The translations under genes were made by a program, and so were the position numbers. Below, piece by piece: positions 7,458-8,903 of a DNA stretch of 8,903 nucleotides (position 1 is its first letter; each line of letters opens with the position of its first letter). The notes below the pieces were generated by a model. The model saw only the letters and a list, made by a program, of their open reading frames with translations. It ran no database searches and was not told the origin of the DNA. The stretch comes from an uncultured Syntrophobacteraceae bacterium (lineage in GTDB: Bacteria > Desulfobacterota > Syntrophobacteria > Syntrophobacterales > Syntrophobacteraceae), in assembly GCA_937889795.1 (NCBI GenBank), contig CALBZH010000634.1, positions 1-8,903 of the forward strand, given 5' to 3'.

Positions 7458-8774
7458 TCAGGCATTTATCTCTTCTGCCGGCGGCTGGTCGACAAAGACG
7501 GCCTTCGCTTCGATCAGGGCGTAGACCTTGTCCTGAATCTTGCTCTCTTTGGCCTGCTCCATGATGACGGAATCCGCATAGTCGCGCTTGACCGTCTCGG
7601 CGTCCATTCGGGCCATCCGGGCGATAGACTGATAGATTTCTTCAAGATCATCGTCCGACAGGGTTACGTCTTCCTGCTTGGCGATGGCATCCAGGATGAG
7701 GCGCAGACGAACATTCTTTTCGGCCTGCGGTCGATACTCGGCCTTGACTTCGGGCGTCAGAAACCGACTCCGGTCGATTTTGAGGCCTTGGCTCTGGAAT
7801 TGGCTCAGAAACATCTCGACCATGCGCTCCACTTCGCGGTCGATGACTTTCGGGCTGAGCTCGAAGGTCGCGTCCTTGAGCAGCATTTCGCTCACCTGCT
7901 CGCGTACGTTCCGGGATGACGCGGCTTCGAGACGGGATTTGAGCTGAGCGGCAATCTCGGCCTTCAGGGCATCAAGGGTTTCAAATTGCTGCCCAACTTC
8001 CTGGGCGAGCTCGTCATTGAGCTCGGGAACAACTTTCTCCTTGATCTCACGAATCGTGCCCTCGAAACGAACGCGCTTGCCGGCAAAATCCTTTCGGGGT
8101 GCATCCTCGGCGAAATCGAGCGCCACACTGAACGATTCGCCGGCCGAACGGCCAAACAGCTGCTGATCGAATTCCGGGTGCAGGCTGTTTTGCCCGATCT
8201 CGACCATCTGGTCGGTGGATTCTTGTTCGGGATCGTCAGCGCCGTCCACGGTGCTCTTGAGATCCAGGAGGACAACGTCCCCCCTTTGAATCGGACGCTC
8301 CGGCTCGACAAGCTTCAACTGAGCGTGCTGCTGACGCAGCTTCTCCAGTTCGGCATTCTCCATTTCAGGGGTGACTTCTACCGACGGCCGCTTGATCTCG
8401 AGGCCGGTGTACGTCCCCAGCTCAAACGGGGGAGCGACATCCACGACAGCCGTATAGACCAGCGCGCCGTTCTCGTCGAATTTGCTGTCGTCCACCTCGC
8501 CCTCAATGAGAGGCTTGATGTCCGTTTCCTTCAGTGCCTGAGGAAAAGACTCTTCGATGAACTGGGCGGAAACCTCGTGCTCGACACTCTTGCCAAAATA
8601 GGACTTCAGAATGCTCTTGGGGACCTTGCCAGGCCGAAAGCCTTTGATCCGAGCCTTCTTGGAGAGCTCCCGATATCGTTTTTCGATTTCGGCCTGAACC
8701 CGCTGTGCGGGAATTTCAATCTGAAGCTTCTTCTGATTGGCACTGAGATCTTCAACGGAAACGTTTAATTCCAC
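7458..8774 (-). CDS. tig: Trigger factor (ribosome-associated chaperone and PPIase-fold protein)
   Basis: Trigger factor sits at the ribosomal exit tunnel and shields nascent chains. The GTG at 8774 gives 438 residues (E. coli 432), starting with the typical [21 protein letters not shown] lies about 9 bases upstream. The ribosome-docking signature GFRPGKVP is at 45-52 in the N-terminal domain (1 to about 115). Residues about 160-245 align with the FKBP-like domain (GDVVLLDL...[13 protein letters not shown]...[10 protein letters not shown]). Its pocket lacks the usual F-x-G-G-K/A and IPGFE residues, so prolyl isomerase activity may be weak or absent (inference). The rest (about 246-438) is the helical C-terminal chaperone domain. 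An in-frame ATG at 8858 is rejected because it would translate the 3' part of the tRNA gene. First protein gene of the tig-clpP unit. Confidence 0.96.
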   Translation of the reverse strand: MELNVSVEDLSANQKKLQIEIPAQRVQAEIEKRYRELSKKARIKGFRPGKVPKSILKSYFGKSVEHEVSAQFIEESFPQALKETDIKPLIEGEVDDSKFDENGALVYTAVVDVAPPFELGTYTGLEIKRPSVEVTPEMENAELEKLRQQHAQLKLVEPERPIQRGDVVLLDLKSTVDGADDPEQESTDQMVEIGQNSLHPEFDQQLFGRSAGESFSVALDFAEDAPRKDFAGKRVRFEGTIREIKEKVVPELNDELAQEVGQQFETLDALKAEIAAQLKSRLEAASSRNVREQVSEMLLKDATFELSPKVIDREVERMVEMFLSQFQSQGLKIDRSRFLTPEVKAEYRPQAEKNVRLRLILDAIAKQEDVTLSDDDLEEIYQSIARMARMDAETVKRDYADSVIMEQAKESKIQDKVYALIEAKAVFVDQPPAEEINA

Positions 8775-8828
8775 CTTGTTTGACCCTTTCTTCTGTGTAA
8801 TGGTCCTGGTCACGAGAGGACGGCTCAG

Positions 8829-8903
8829 TGGTGCGAGAGGGGGGATTCGAACCCCCACGGTTGCCCGCTGGATCCTAAGTCCAGTGCGTCTGCCAGTTCC
8901 GCC
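8829..8903 (-). tRNA. tRNA-Leu (anticodon UAG), 5' end cut by window
   Basis: Reading leftwards on the minus strand, the D-arm region (GGCGGAACTGGCAGACGC) is followed by the anticodon stem CTGGA/TCCAG with loop CTTAGGA, anticodon UAG, which reads CUN leucine codons. A class II variable arm follows (CGGGCAACCGTG), as expected for tRNA-Leu. Next come the T-arm GGGGG-TTCGAAT-CCCCC, the 3' acceptor strand CTCTCGC, discriminator A and an encoded CCA (8831-8829). About eight 5' bases, including the other acceptor strand, lie beyond the window. tig begins 54 bases downstream on the same strand. Confidence 0.95.

Noticed and set aside
7445..7465. Alternative clpP start at 7465
   Set aside because: It overlaps the tig stop and has only a weak purine stretch upstream, while the ATG at 7444 has GGAG at good spacing and gives the conserved N-terminus.
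8775..8858. N-terminal extension of trigger factor to an ATG at 8858 (466 residues)
   Set aside because: The extension translates the 3' part of the tRNA-Leu gene and the spacer. The GTG at 8774 matches the family N-terminus and has an upstream AAGGG.

Overview
The window is chromosomal core-genome DNA from a Gram-negative, probably anaerobic bacterium. The best guess is Desulfobacterota (the former Deltaproteobacteria, Syntrophobacter-like). This rests on the tRNA-Leu / tig / clpP / clpX / lon order, the moderately high GC content, an IlvD that looks oxygen-sensitive, a MerR-type regulator with a cysteine-rich tail, and a GTCATCCCGG-type palindrome between genes. The lineage is an inference; no 16S or other marker is present.

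Left part (1-2344). The window opens inside ilvD (minus strand, first 234 codons; branched-chain amino acid synthesis). A 229-base divergent region separates it from a plus-strand pair: a MerR-family regulator with seven cysteines in its C-terminal tail, and, six bases later, a COG0731-type radical SAM protein ending in a winged helix. The pair looks like an operon behind a good sigma70-type promoter. Its function is unknown and it is the least ordinary content here.

Middle (2345-2538) is a convergent gap that holds a long imperfect palindrome instead of a recognisable U-tract terminator.

Right part (2539-8903, all minus strand) is the protein quality-control cluster, transcribed right to left: tRNA-Leu(UAG) (cut by the window end), tig (trigger factor), clpP, a 549-base non-coding gap, clpX, lon. 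Trigger factor meets nascent chains at the ribosome exit. ClpX unfolds substrates and feeds them to ClpP. Lon is a one-polypeptide ATP-dependent protease. All catalytic and docking motifs needed for a working ClpXP and Lon are visible. The clpP-clpX gap is unusually long for this cluster. It carries a perfect 15-bp inverted repeat just after clpP, a compound palindrome, a TATAAT box and a UUCG-loop hairpin just before the clpX ribosome binding site. This suggests that clpX-lon can be expressed separately from tig-clpP.

I see no CRISPR array, insertion sequence, prophage gene or clearly new system. The observations worth following are the MerR / radical SAM pair and the structured clpP-clpX gap.
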